A stretch of DNA of 64,000 nt from UBA2211 sp035404185 (GTDB taxonomy: Bacteria > Patescibacteriota > Minisyncoccia > Minisyncoccales > Minisyncoccaceae): contig OZ246399.1 of NCBI GenBank assembly GCA_965230985.1, positions 558,001 to 622,000 of the forward strand. Direction: 5' to 3'. Position 1 is the stretch's first letter. Each line of letters begins with the position of its first letter. Shown piece by piece: positions 15,148-24,455 of this stretch. The notes beneath the pieces were generated by a model that was given only the letters and a program-made list of their open reading frames with translations, was not told where the DNA came from and searched no databases. The translations under genes were made by a program, and so were the position numbers.

Positions 15148-15546
15148 TTATTTTTTATTCAATTGTCCTAAAATTTGATTTATAAAATCTAAAACTTCTT
15201 TGGGACTACAATCACGTTTAAATATGAAAGCAAACGCTCCCATTTCTTTATATCTTTTACGATCTTGAGGAGTGTCAAGGTTGCTAAAGACTATAACTGG
15301 AATATCTTTAGTTTTTGAATTGCTTTTAACTTTCTTCAAATAATCATATCCTTGTTCCGCCACAGCATTTCCTGACTTTGGAATAATTATATCTAATAAT
15401 ATAATATCTGGTTTTTCTAATTCAGTCATCTTTAAAGCTTCCTGTATATCAAAAGTTGTTATAAATTTATATCCATTTTTTTCAAAAATATAATGATACA
15501 TATCTATTAATGCTTTTTCGTCATCGATAAAAAGTATCTTGTTCAT
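15148..15546 (-). CDS. Stand-alone response regulator receiver
   Basis: 132-residue CheY-like receiver with no output domain. Acidic pocket in ILFIDDEKAL, phospho-acceptor Asp in DIILLDIIIP, conserved Ser in VIVFSNLD and Lys in FAFIFKRD. An eight-residue insertion follows the phosphorylation site (KSGNAVAEQGYDYL), also seen in other receivers of this kind. It starts 4 nt after the large histidine kinase gene, so the two form a pair. Output is probably by protein interaction. Confidence 0.9.
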   Translation of the reverse strand: MNKILFIDDEKALIDMYHYIFEKNGYKFITTFDIQEALKMTELEKPDIILLDIIIPKSGNAVAEQGYDYLKKVKSNSKTKDIPVIVFSNLDTPQDRKRYKEMGAFAFIFKRDCSPKEVLDFINQILGQLNKK

Positions 15547-15550
15547 ATTT

Positions 15551-17791
15551 TTAAAATATTTCTATTTTATTTGGCTTACTAACCAATTCTTCTTCAACCT
15601 TTGTTTTGTCTTCATGTATTGGAATCGTAAAGCTAAAAGTAGTTCCTTTATTTTCTCCTTCACTGTAAAAAGACAATTCTCCTCCATTTCCCTCAACAAT
15701 CTTTTTAGCAATATATAATCCGATTCCTGACCCATTAGGGTTCATTTTTAAAGCGTTAGCTCCTCTTGAAAACTTCTGGAAAACTTTATTACGGTCTTCT
15801 TCGGATATTCCAGATCCAGTATCTTTTACGTTTATCTTTAAAAAATTATCATCTAGTTCATAAGAAACCGTGATTTTGCCTTCGTATGTATAATTGACAG
15901 CGTTGTCTAAAAGATTAGAAATAACATGGGTTATTTTTTGGAAATCACACCAAACTTCAGGAATTTCAAAATTAGGCTTTTCAATTTCTAATTTTAATTT
16001 TCTGTCTTTAGCATTTTTCAGTTTCCTCTTTTCCTTTACCATATTGTCTATCAAAGCCGCAATATCGGTTTTTTGCGGCTCCATTTTCATCTTCTCTCCC
16101 TCTAGTTTGTAAGCATCCCAAAAAGCAGATACGGTGTTAATAATCCTATCTAATCCAGTTTCAATAACAGGAAGAGCTTTCTCTGGCGTATAATCGCCAT
16201 CTTTCATCATTGAAAAATAGCCTCTCATTATTGATAACGGGGTATTCAATTGATGATTAACTACTCTTAGAAAATCAGATTTCATATTGAGCAACTCTTG
16301 CAAATATTCATTTTTTGTTTCAATGTCTTTTGTTTGTTCATCAACTTTATTTTTTAATGTCTCTCCAAACTCTTGAATTTGTTTGTATTGTCTAGCATTT
16401 TCTATCGCAACACCAGCTTGTTTTGATAAAATATCCAACAGCCTTAAATCTTCATTAGTATAAGCATCACCAGAAATCTTTGATCCGAGAACAATAATAC
16501 CGATTAATTTTTTATTAGCCATAAGAGGCAGACACAATGCAGCTTCTATTTTTTCCATGTGGTCATAGAGTCTAAGAAAACTTTTTTTGTTTTTTTCATC
16601 CATTTCACTAGAAAGCATTATTAATTCATCGCTTACTAATGGTTTTTGAATTTTTGTAAGATACTTAGTTAAAAAATTGTCCTGCACTAAAGAAATTCCA
16701 TTTTTTTCGTTAAATCCAATAACCTTAGCAATTTGATATTTTATCGGTAATGTTTCTTTATTTACCAACAAAACACCAGCCCTATCTAGTTGCATGGTGT
16801 TTTTAATAGTATCTACTATTAACCCAACAATCTTATCCAAATCAATGTAATTATTTAATTCGTCAATTAATTTATTTATTGTTTCCTGATAATTATATAA
16901 TGAAACAAAAAGATATTTATTGGCAAAAACTCTTACTCCCCTATCTACAGCATAAAAAAACCAAGCAAATAATGGAGCCAATATAATACCAAAAGCATAT
17001 GAAGCACCATTAAAAACCCCGCCAAAAGTATATCCATAAAAACCAATAATAGCGTAAAAAGCAATATAGGTAAAAACAGCAACTACGAAATAAATAAATA
17101 TTTTCTGAATAACAATTCTAATATCCATTAAACGATATCTGATCATGGCATAAAATAAAATAAAAACATAAAGAGAGGTAACGATGTTTCCAAATGGTAA
17201 TATTTTTACATCATACCAAAGGAAAAAATTAGTTGCTCCACCCAAAAAACCAATAATGGTTCCCGTTATTATATATTTTATTTGATATTGCCTAAGACTA
17301 TTTGAGCGTGAATAACTTCTGATTAGTTCAATTAATCCATAACCCACCAATCCTCCATATGCAACTAAAAGGTATACTGTATAGAGCCAACCAGCTTTAG
17401 GCCAAAAATTGAAAACCAATATTTTTTCTACATCTTTTATGAATATTGGAGAAAAAGAAAAAACTAGAAATACAAAAGTTATTGCATAGCCAAACCATAA
17501 AACTATTTTAGCTTTGAGTTCTTTAATCTCTAAAAACGATAAAACCCAGTGCAAATAAAACACGGGAATAAATATTGAACCAACAGAAAGCAATCTTGTA
17601 TAGAGTAAAGCGGTATTATAATCAGTTGATATCTGCCATAAAAAATAAAAAATTGACCAAAAGAATACGGCCCCACTTAATAAAACGAATGTATAGTTAG
17701 TTATATTTTTACGATTTTTGAAAAATATCAAAGACCCGAGCGTTAAACTCGTAATGGCATTAATTAAAGCTGCTACGGCATAAAAAGTCAT
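15551..17791 (-). CDS. Membrane sensor histidine kinase (7TM-GAF-HisKA-HATPase)
   Basis: 746 residues. About 1-225 hold seven or eight membrane helices of the 7TM sensor type; about 300-455 form a GAF domain (LDRAGVLLVNKE ... QAGVAIENARQ). The HisKA box is FLRVVNHQLNTPLSIMRGYF with the phosphorylated His. The HATPase shows the N box ISNLLDNAVNYT, G1 DTGSGI and G2 GSGIGLYIAKKIVEGNGG. All catalytic motifs are intact. Partner is the receiver that follows. The signal is unknown; the cell-wall neighbourhood hints at envelope sensing. Confidence 0.92.
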   Translation of the reverse strand: MTFYAVAALINAITSLTLGSLIFFKNRKNITNYTFVLLSGAVFFWSIFYFLWQISTDYNTALLYTRLLSVGSIFIPVFYLHWVLSFLEIKELKAKIVLWFGYAITFVFLVFSFSPIFIKDVEKILVFNFWPKAGWLYTVYLLVAYGGLVGYGLIELIRSYSRSNSLRQYQIKYIITGTIIGFLGGATNFFLWYDVKILPFGNIVTSLYVFILFYAMIRYRLMDIRIVIQKIFIYFVVAVFTYIAFYAIIGFYGYTFGGVFNGASYAFGIILAPLFAWFFYAVDRGVRVFANKYLFVSLYNYQETINKLIDELNNYIDLDKIVGLIVDTIKNTMQLDRAGVLLVNKETLPIKYQIAKVIGFNEKNGISLVQDNFLTKYLTKIQKPLVSDELIMLSSEMDEKNKKSFLRLYDHMEKIEAALCLPLMANKKLIGIIVLGSKISGDAYTNEDLRLLDILSKQAGVAIENARQYKQIQEFGETLKNKVDEQTKDIETKNEYLQELLNMKSDFLRVVNHQLNTPLSIMRGYFSMMKDGDYTPEKALPVIETGLDRIINTVSAFWDAYKLEGEKMKMEPQKTDIAALIDNMVKEKRKLKNAKDRKLKLEIEKPNFEIPEVWCDFQKITHVISNLLDNAVNYTYEGKITVSYELDDNFLKINVKDTGSGISEEDRNKVFQKFSRGANALKMNPNGSGIGLYIAKKIVEGNGGELSFYSEGENKGTTFSFTIPIHEDKTKVEEELVSKPNKIEIF

Positions 17792-17839
17792 ATCTCTTTA
17801 ATTTTATAAAATAACACCTTTACCATTTTTACTTATTGT

Positions 17840-18805
17840 TTAATTTTTCTTAGCGATTAATAACTCGTGAACTTTCAACGGTTCATAAATTAATCGATAA
17901 TCTTTAAATCCTGATTTTTCGGCAATATCACTCAAATCTTTTGGATTACGGTAGACCATTGGCCAGTTTATAACCCATTTCAAGAAATGTTGCTCTATAT
18001 TCGGACAGATATTACAGGTTATCAAATAACCATTTAACTCTAATATCGATCTAATTTTAGTTAATAAAGAAATAGCTTCTTCTTGGCTAATATAATCTAA
18101 AAATCCCATCATTTCAACTATTTGCGGTTTAAATTCACGAGATGATTCAATTACGTCGTATATGCTTCCTTTGTGCATTTCTATCTGGTTTTCTACTCCA
18201 TAATGCTTAGCTAGGTTTTTAGCTCTTTCAAGAGCGTCACCATCTATATCTACAAATTTTGCTTTAATGATTTTATTTTTAGCTTTAGCTTCAGCTATAA
18301 TTTCAATTACTGATTCTGCTGAACCGCAAGCTAACGATACAAGCCTTATCTCTCCACCGTCATCTACTTTTAAAATAGCTTTTCTTAGTTCGTCTTTAAT
18401 AAGCTTAAGCCTATTACGAAGACCCTGACAGTTCAATCCAAACCAATAAAACTCATCGATAGCACCCCTGAAAGTCCATTTTTGAGTAAATGGATGATTG
18501 TATACTATATCCATTGCCCTCCAGGTTGTTGCATAATCTTTTACTTTTCTACTTTCCTTTCCTAATCCATCAAAGAAAATAGAATTTGTTTTTGGCAAAC
18601 CAAGTCCAAGTATTTTATAAACCCATTTCTTAATCATCACATAGATAGTAATGAGCCACATGAATGGCAGAGATAAAACATAAGGCCATGAACAATTTTC
18701 ATATCTATCACACCTAACTGGAAGATTTGGTTTTTTGACAATTTCTATTTCTGAAACTTTAGGAACAGTTGCGATCTCTATCTTAACGGAATCTTTATTA
18801 TGCAT
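17840..18805 (-). CDS. Class I SAM-dependent methyltransferase-like protein
   Basis: 321 residues. The N-terminal third has one or two hydrophobic stretches (WPYVLSLPFMWLITIYVMIKKWVY) that could touch the membrane. The C-terminal part is Rossmann-like: LVSLACGSAESVIEI is motif I, AKFVDIDGDALERAK the acidic post-I loop, and IVEMMGFLDYISQEEAISLL the region after the core strand. Substrate unknown; a lipid or cell-envelope target is possible given the hydrophobic segment and its position between ftsW and a sensor kinase. Confidence in the fold is good, in function low. Confidence 0.75.
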   Translation of the reverse strand: MHNKDSVKIEIATVPKVSEIEIVKKPNLPVRCDRYENCSWPYVLSLPFMWLITIYVMIKKWVYKILGLGLPKTNSIFFDGLGKESRKVKDYATTWRAMDIVYNHPFTQKWTFRGAIDEFYWFGLNCQGLRNRLKLIKDELRKAILKVDDGGEIRLVSLACGSAESVIEIIAEAKAKNKIIKAKFVDIDGDALERAKNLAKHYGVENQIEMHKGSIYDVIESSREFKPQIVEMMGFLDYISQEEAISLLTKIRSILELNGYLITCNICPNIEQHFLKWVINWPMVYRNPKDLSDIAEKSGFKDYRLIYEPLKVHELLIAKKN

Positions 18806-18871
18806 ATATCGGTCTTTTAATTTTTATATAAAACTATTATAACAATTTAGCGTTTCTTTGTAAAACAAAAA

Positions 18872-19960
18872 TTAATTCTTAACGTATTTAGAAATATTTA
18901 ACAAAAATCCACAAGCTATTAATTCTATTATTAAATGAGAACCACCATAACTAATAAATGGTAAAGGAATCCCTGTTAAAGGAACTACCCCTATCATTGC
19001 TCCAATATTAAGTAAGGTTTGGATTATAAACCACGATCCAATGCCAATTGCCATTAATCTTAAATATTCGTCATTAAGTTTTTTTCCTAAAGAAGAAGAA
19101 GCAACAAAAAAAGCAAAAAATAAAGCAATTAAAACAGCGCAACCAATAAAACCAGTTTCTTCGGCAAAAATAGCAAAGATAGAATCAGAAATTGATTGAG
19201 GAACAAAACCAAATTTTTGGACACTTAATCCTAAACCAGAACCAGTTATCCCCCCCGAACCAACCGAGATCAAAGCCTGGTTAATATGATATCCTGCTCC
19301 TAATGTATCATTTTCTGGATGGAGAAAAGATGTAATTCTTTGCAATCTATAGGGTTCAGAAATTATTAAACCGATAAATCCTAAAATTGCACTAAAACCA
19401 ATTATTAATGTTTGCTTAAATGGAGTTCTTGAACAGAAAAACATTATCATCATGGTGGAAAAAAGAACAATTAAGGTTCCCATATCTTTTTGAAAAAATA
19501 AAACTCCACAAACTAAAATCAAAAGAATAATAAAAGCAGTAAACTTATTTCTCGCCTTCTCACTATTCAATATAACGGCCAAGTAGATTATACAGGCTAA
19601 CTTCATTAACTCTGATGGTTGAATGCTCGTAAAACCCAAATTAAGCCATCTAGTGGCACCCAATTGAGTTGTGCTTAGTCCTGGAACAAAAACTAAAAGC
19701 GTTAAAATGAAAGAAACGATAAAAATAAGAAAACTCCATTTTTTAATTCCGTATAGAGGAATCTTAAAAGCAACAAAAGCCAGAATCAATCCTGGCAATA
19801 ATCCCCACAATAATTGGTGAAATAAATAAAAATTGGGATTGTTAGTTAATTTTAAAGACAAAGGAGTCGAAGAGGTAGCCAAAGCTAAAATTCCCATCAC
19901 AATCAAAAGGATTATTATCACCAAAAGACTTAAATCAAATTTCTTTTTTTCTTTTATCAT
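18872..19960 (-). CDS. ftsW: FtsW/RodA-family peptidoglycan polymerase
   Basis: SEDS-family glycosyltransferase polymerising lipid II at the septum. 362 residues with about ten membrane helices. Family motifs: GATRWLNLG, FQKDMGTLIVLFST, the large periplasmic loop after LGAGYHINQALISVGSGGITGSGLG, FAEETGFIG and the C-terminal PLTGIPLPFISYGGSHL. ATG overlaps the murD stop by 4 nt. The clustering with murD, mraY and murG favours FtsW over RodA. Confidence 0.93.
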   Translation of the reverse strand: MIKEKKKFDLSLLVIIILLIVMGILALATSSTPLSLKLTNNPNFYLFHQLLWGLLPGLILAFVAFKIPLYGIKKWSFLIFIVSFILTLLVFVPGLSTTQLGATRWLNLGFTSIQPSELMKLACIIYLAVILNSEKARNKFTAFIILLILVCGVLFFQKDMGTLIVLFSTMMIMFFCSRTPFKQTLIIGFSAILGFIGLIISEPYRLQRITSFLHPENDTLGAGYHINQALISVGSGGITGSGLGLSVQKFGFVPQSISDSIFAIFAEETGFIGCAVLIALFFAFFVASSSLGKKLNDEYLRLMAIGIGSWFIIQTLLNIGAMIGVVPLTGIPLPFISYGGSHLIIELIACGFLLNISKYVKN

Positions 19961-21267
19961 TTAAAGTCTTTAATGTATTTTTTAAATAAATCTCCTCTTT
20001 CTTTGTAATCTCTAAATATTCCGAAACTAGGCGAAGCAGGAGATAAAAGACATATCTTATTCTTAGATGTTATTTGAAAACATTTATTGACCACATCTTT
20101 CATGTTATCGAAAATAAAATGTCTTACCTTTTTTTTCTTTTTTTTAATTTCTTTCAAAATCTTTTCTCCTGAACCAGGAAGTAAAATTAAATTCTTAACA
20201 TTACTTTTGATAATCCTATCAGCTAATTTATCAAATTTAATTCCCCGATCAAAACCTCCAACAATTAAAGTCTCAACATCATATCCCAAAGAATCTAAAG
20301 CAAAAATTGTTGCTTCAGGAATTGTAGCAATCGAATCGTCATAGAATCTAATTCCCTTCTTTTCACAAACAAACTCTAATCTATGTTCTGGTCTTTTAAA
20401 CTTTTTAAAAGCCTTGATAATTTTTTCTTCTTTAATTTTTAATATTTTCGCTACGTTTAAAACTGCTATCAAATTATCAATATGAGTAATCTCTAAAAAT
20501 CCTTGATTGTCTTTTAAAAATTTAGAAAAATCAATTGGGTTAATTTCAATCTTTTTTGATTTAGCTTTAGCAGACAAATCTTTTATTTCCTTAATCTTAG
20601 AATTAAAAATAAAATAATCGTTTTTCTTCTGGTATTTAACAATATTTGTTTTTGCTAAAAAGTATTCTTTAAAATTCTTATAATAATCTAAGTGCTCAGG
20701 ATAGATATTTAAAAATACTGCTATATGTGGACTTGCTTCTAGGTTCTGCAACTGATGAGAAGATAATTCATAGACAAAAATATCATTCTTTTTAGCACTC
20801 AAAAGAAATGATAATGATGGAGTTTCAATATTTCCCACTAGATAAGCTTTGAATCCTGCCTCCTTTAAAACTGAATATATTAAGGAAGAGGTGGTACTTT
20901 TGCCTTTGGTTCCAGTTACTCCGATAATCATCCCTGGACAATTATCAAAAAATAATTCTGTCTGTCCCGTTACTTTAGTTTTTTTACTTAGATATTTCTT
21001 GATACTAGATAACGATATTCCTGGAGATTTTAAAATAATATCAAAACCTTTAATACTTTTTAAATAATCATCTCCCAAAAATAATTCAATATTTTTATCA
21101 TTCAATAATTTCCTTGTTTTCAAATCCATTTCTTCACACTTTTTCTTATCCGCAACAAATAATTTCTTTTTAGGAAACTTTTTCCTTAGAAAAACAAAAG
21201 AATCGGCACCTTCCCTGCCTATTCCTAAAATTAAAACCTTTTTCTTTTCTAAAGAGTTAATTTTCAT
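19957..21267 (-). CDS. murD: UDP-N-acetylmuramoyl-L-alanine:glutamate ligase (MurD family)
   Basis: ATP-dependent Mur ligase, 436 residues. N-terminal UDP-binding domain (VLILGIGREGADSFVFL), P loop GVTGTKGKSTTSSL, Mg site ELSSHQLQ, central NIYPEHLDYY, and C-terminal GGFDRGIKFDKL and SPASPSFGIFRDYKERGD. Because a MurL-type epimerase lies nearby, this enzyme may add L-glutamate (MurD2 activity) rather than D-glutamate; that is inferred. It overlaps ftsW by 4 nt. Confidence 0.93.
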   Translation of the reverse strand: MKINSLEKKKVLILGIGREGADSFVFLRKKFPKKKLFVADKKKCEEMDLKTRKLLNDKNIELFLGDDYLKSIKGFDIILKSPGISLSSIKKYLSKKTKVTGQTELFFDNCPGMIIGVTGTKGKSTTSSLIYSVLKEAGFKAYLVGNIETPSLSFLLSAKKNDIFVYELSSHQLQNLEASPHIAVFLNIYPEHLDYYKNFKEYFLAKTNIVKYQKKNDYFIFNSKIKEIKDLSAKAKSKKIEINPIDFSKFLKDNQGFLEITHIDNLIAVLNVAKILKIKEEKIIKAFKKFKRPEHRLEFVCEKKGIRFYDDSIATIPEATIFALDSLGYDVETLIVGGFDRGIKFDKLADRIIKSNVKNLILLPGSGEKILKEIKKKKKKVRHFIFDNMKDVVNKCFQITSKNKICLLSPASPSFGIFRDYKERGDLFKKYIKDFK

Positions 21268-21313
21268 TAGATATAATTTAACATATTTAAAGTATAAAAA
21301 AAAGACCTGTTTG

Positions 21314-21922
21314 TTATTTTATTGCGATCTGAATTGTTTCATAGTCTACGATCTCATCAAAGTACTCGAGACAAGGACGATGATCGAATAATCTATGACC
21401 GCAAGTAAAATGACGAACCCGGTCCGTCTCTACTGGACAAGCTGATTTTACTGATACCTTTTTGTCTTTTGTGGCAACAAGGTAGTAATAAAAATCATTC
21501 TTTGGAAGACCAATCTTCTTCAAAAATGAGCTTCCCGGTAGCATTTGCCGAATGCACGGCACCATGAATAGTGGCGCGTATCTCCAACTACATCCAAGAT
21601 GAGGACCTCCGGCAAGAATAACAGTCGGACTTCCTTTTATGCCAATCTTTTCGATGGCATATCTACCAACAAGATTCCCCATGCTGTACAGAATGAGAAA
21701 ATCTTCATTAGTAAGAGTCTTGATTGTTGAATAAGCTTGTTCGGCAAATCTTTCAATTGTCTGCGCATGCCATAATCTTTTGGCAATTCCTTTATAGGGC
21801 ATATGCTCTACAGGAACCACCTCAAGATTTAACTCTTCGAGTTTGGCAAAAAGCTTTCCGGCGACATCTTCAATGTTTCTTCCAGAAAAACCCTCTATAA
21901 CAACAGCCTTTCTTTTTGTCAT
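21314..21922 (-). CDS. Alpha/beta-hydrolase, lipase-like
   Basis: 202 residues. The nucleophile elbow is LYSMGNLVGRYAIEKIG, corresponding to the GHSMGG motif of lipases with Tyr and Asn replacing the usual flanking residues. VILAGGPHLGC matches the GTPHLG strand that follows it in PGAP1/lipase-type enzymes, and RHFTCGHRLFDH could hold the catalytic His. No signal peptide. Codon use is less AT-rich than in murD and murL around it. It has its own TTGACA/TATAGT promoter and sits inside the mur cluster, which suggests a later insertion. The substrate is unknown. Confidence 0.72.
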   Translation of the reverse strand: MTKRKAVVIEGFSGRNIEDVAGKLFAKLEELNLEVVPVEHMPYKGIAKRLWHAQTIERFAEQAYSTIKTLTNEDFLILYSMGNLVGRYAIEKIGIKGSPTVILAGGPHLGCSWRYAPLFMVPCIRQMLPGSSFLKKIGLPKNDFYYYLVATKDKKVSVKSACPVETDRVRHFTCGHRLFDHRPCLEYFDEIVDYETIQIAIK

Positions 21923-21966
21923 TTAAACCACAACTGACTCCCAAAAAAATTTCAATGTATATTAAT

Positions 21967-21995
21967 ACTATACAATGTTATTGTCTATATGTCAA
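21967..21995 (-). promoter_or_regulatory. Promoter of the alpha/beta-hydrolase gene
   Basis: TTGACA (21990-21995), 17-nt spacer, TATAGT (21967-21972). Gives a leader of about 40 nt. A GGGAG lies 17 nt before the ATG, too far for a normal Shine-Dalgarno. Confidence 0.7.
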
Positions 21996-22020
21996 ATACA
22001 ATTATCCCCGTATTTCCAAC

Positions 22021-23376
22021 CTAGAGACCTGTTTGATCTTTAAAATACTCCGGAATAAAGTTCTTTTTATTCCAATAATCCATTACCTCTAAAGACATAG
22101 TCTCCCAGTCTTTGTGTTTGGGTAAAATTTCTTTTTCAAAATATTTCAACAAGGTTGGTCTCTCAGGATTTTTTTTGTATGCCAAATACATTGCAACCAA
22201 GGCTTCTTTTCTAGTTCCCACACATTCAAAAGGCTTAACCTCCTTTTCCCCTATTAATTCTTTTAAGATTGGTATTAATTCTTTTTTTCCAAACAAATCT
22301 TCATTGAAGATAGAAAGTAATTCTTCTTCGGGAAGAAAAGGATAAAGAATCATATAGACAAACAAGCATTTAGAACACTCACCGCACCACTTCCCTGTTT
22401 TCTTTTTTGTTCCTGAATATGTTTTCTGCGATTCATTGCAACTCAAAAATATTGGAAAGTAATTCTTCATATATGAAAAGATGCGAGCAATCTGCAACTC
22501 ATACATTAGTCTTAAAATGCTGAAATACTCCAAACTCTCAACTAAATAATCAGAATAATATTTCCTGAATTTCTTTTCAAAATCATAAGTTTTAGAATAC
22601 TGATGATTTATCTCTCGTCCCAGCCATTTAACATTTCCTTCATTAGAACTATCTTCATTGGAAAAAACAATATACTTTTTATTAAATAAAACAGAAACTA
22701 AAACAGTCAAAAAGGACAAATAAGCTATAAAAGGAGTGTGTCCATTCAAATATCCCTGCCTATTTAATTCCAATAGTCTGTCTTCAATCTTTCTTTCGCA
22801 AACGATCATCTTGCTATACCCAGAAGCCTTAAACATTTCTTGAATATTAGAATTAGGATTCAACGCAAAACAATCAACTTCTTTTTTAAATTTCTTCATT
22901 AATTCTAAAGTTACCGCTGAATCTTTACCTCCCCCAATCGGAATCAAAATTCCATTCTTAGTTACCTTTCCTTTTTTGGTTAAAAGTTTTCCCTCGGAAA
23001 CAATTTCTATAAAATCAGGAACAGTAAAATCAATTTTGTTTTCATAGAAAAACTGACCCATTCCATTTAATAAAATATCCTTAAACCAATCAATCTGCTT
23101 TTTGTCTAACTTACCAGCTTTAACAATTATCTTTTTTGAACAAGTTGCTTTCCAATAGGAAAACATTTCAATCATTCCCAAATTGAAAACTAAATTATCC
23201 AAAACATGCTTATCAATCTTCCTCACTGAAATATCTTTAATAACAACTGACGGATTAAATTCTATTTCTCCATTCTTAAAACAAAAAGAAAGGTGAAAAT
23301 CATTTCCCCTTAATTCCCAAGCATAACTTTCGTATACGAATTCTGGATATTTTTTTCTTAATTCTTTAAATGTCAT
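22021..23376 (-). CDS. murL: MurL-type UDP-MurNAc-L-Ala-L-Glu epimerase
   Basis: 451 residues from the ATG whose ATGA overlaps the mraY stop; a longer frame exists but ignores this coupling. The key motif is ILIPIGGGKDSAVTLELM, an adenylating PP-loop typical of MurL, which converts the terminal L-Glu of UDP-MurNAc-L-Ala-L-Glu to D-Glu. Also visible: VFSNEDSSNEGN and the Cys cluster KWCGECSKCLFVY. Other PP-loop enzymes (asparagine synthetase- or ExsB-like) are possible, but length, motif and the position between mraY and murD support MurL. Confidence 0.8.
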   Translation of the reverse strand: MTFKELRKKYPEFVYESYAWELRGNDFHLSFCFKNGEIEFNPSVVIKDISVRKIDKHVLDNLVFNLGMIEMFSYWKATCSKKIIVKAGKLDKKQIDWFKDILLNGMGQFFYENKIDFTVPDFIEIVSEGKLLTKKGKVTKNGILIPIGGGKDSAVTLELMKKFKKEVDCFALNPNSNIQEMFKASGYSKMIVCERKIEDRLLELNRQGYLNGHTPFIAYLSFLTVLVSVLFNKKYIVFSNEDSSNEGNVKWLGREINHQYSKTYDFEKKFRKYYSDYLVESLEYFSILRLMYELQIARIFSYMKNYFPIFLSCNESQKTYSGTKKKTGKWCGECSKCLFVYMILYPFLPEEELLSIFNEDLFGKKELIPILKELIGEKEVKPFECVGTRKEALVAMYLAYKKNPERPTLLKYFEKEILPKHKDWETMSLEVMDYWNKKNFIPEYFKDQTGL

Positions 23377-24452
23377 TTTAATAATTGAATTGAAACTCCT
23401 AATACTGCACAAATAATACTAATAATCCAAAACCTCATCGTAATTTGATAAGATTTCCAGCCAATTGCTTCCAAATGATGATGGATCGGCGTTGATTGCC
23501 AAATCTTTTTTCCTCTAAATTTTTTAGAAAGTAGCTGAATAATAACTGAACCCGTTTCAATCACTAATACTCCACAAATAATTGGCAAAACAGCTACCGA
23601 ATCAGTCAAAAAAGCAATCGCCGTCAAAGTCATAGCTAATCCTAAAATTCCAGTTTCACCCATATAGAATTTAGCCGGAGGAATATTAAACCATAAAAAA
23701 GCAAATAAAGTCCCGAGAATCACCATACAAAAGGCTGATAAATCAACTAAACCTTCAGAGAATGCAATAACGGCAAAAGCTCCAAAAATAGAGCTATAAA
23801 CTCCTCCAGCTAATCCATCTAATCCATCAACTACTCCCGAAGCCCAAGAAGCCAAACTGACAATAACGTACAAAAGAATAAAATAAACACCAATATGCCA
23901 ATCAAATCCATGCGGAAAATCTCCCAATAAAGGAATATGTATAAAGTCCCATCCTAGCTTATAATACATCCAAGATCCTCCCACTAAACCAATAATAGTT
24001 ACTAACAATAATCTTGTCTTAAATTTTAATCCCCCACCAATATACTTTCCTTTTCCGTAAACAACAGAGATATCATCTATTAATCCAATCAAAGAGGCAG
24101 TAACTAAAGCAAATAAAGGAATCCAAGTTTCTTCACGAGACAAAAAATTAAATTTATCTATCCACCAAACATCAAAAATTTTACCAGCTAAAAAAACAAT
24201 TCCTAACAATATTAATACTGTTGCCCAAATGATTATTCCACCCCCACGAGGAGTATTTACTTCTTTTTCCTTGTGAAAAGCTAAAAAAACTGATGCCTCT
24301 TGTCCATCAATTGTTTTTTCTCTCGGTTTCTTTTTCCAAAATTCTATTTTGTATAAAAAAGTAATCAAAAATCCAGCTACGATTACGGCAATAATCGAAG
24401 CCGTGAAAGCTAGAGACATTATTTTTATCGCATTAAAAGTAAATAAAGACAT
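23373..24452 (-). CDS. mraY: Phospho-N-acetylmuramoyl-pentapeptide transferase
   Basis: Integral membrane enzyme making lipid I from UDP-MurNAc-pentapeptide and undecaprenyl phosphate. 359 residues, about ten membrane helices. Signature motifs: NTPRGGGIIIW, GLIDDISVVY, the catalytic VVDGLDGLAGGVY, FNIPPAKFYMGETG and PIHHHLEAIGW. It starts 3 nt after the D,D-carboxypeptidase gene and its stop overlaps the murL start. Confidence 0.96.
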   Translation of the reverse strand: MSLFTFNAIKIMSLAFTASIIAVIVAGFLITFLYKIEFWKKKPREKTIDGQEASVFLAFHKEKEVNTPRGGGIIIWATVLILLGIVFLAGKIFDVWWIDKFNFLSREETWIPLFALVTASLIGLIDDISVVYGKGKYIGGGLKFKTRLLLVTIIGLVGGSWMYYKLGWDFIHIPLLGDFPHGFDWHIGVYFILLYVIVSLASWASGVVDGLDGLAGGVYSSIFGAFAVIAFSEGLVDLSAFCMVILGTLFAFLWFNIPPAKFYMGETGILGLAMTLTAIAFLTDSVAVLPIICGVLVIETGSVIIQLLSKKFRGKKIWQSTPIHHHLEAIGWKSYQITMRFWIISIICAVLGVSIQLLK

Positions 24453-24455
24453 AGT

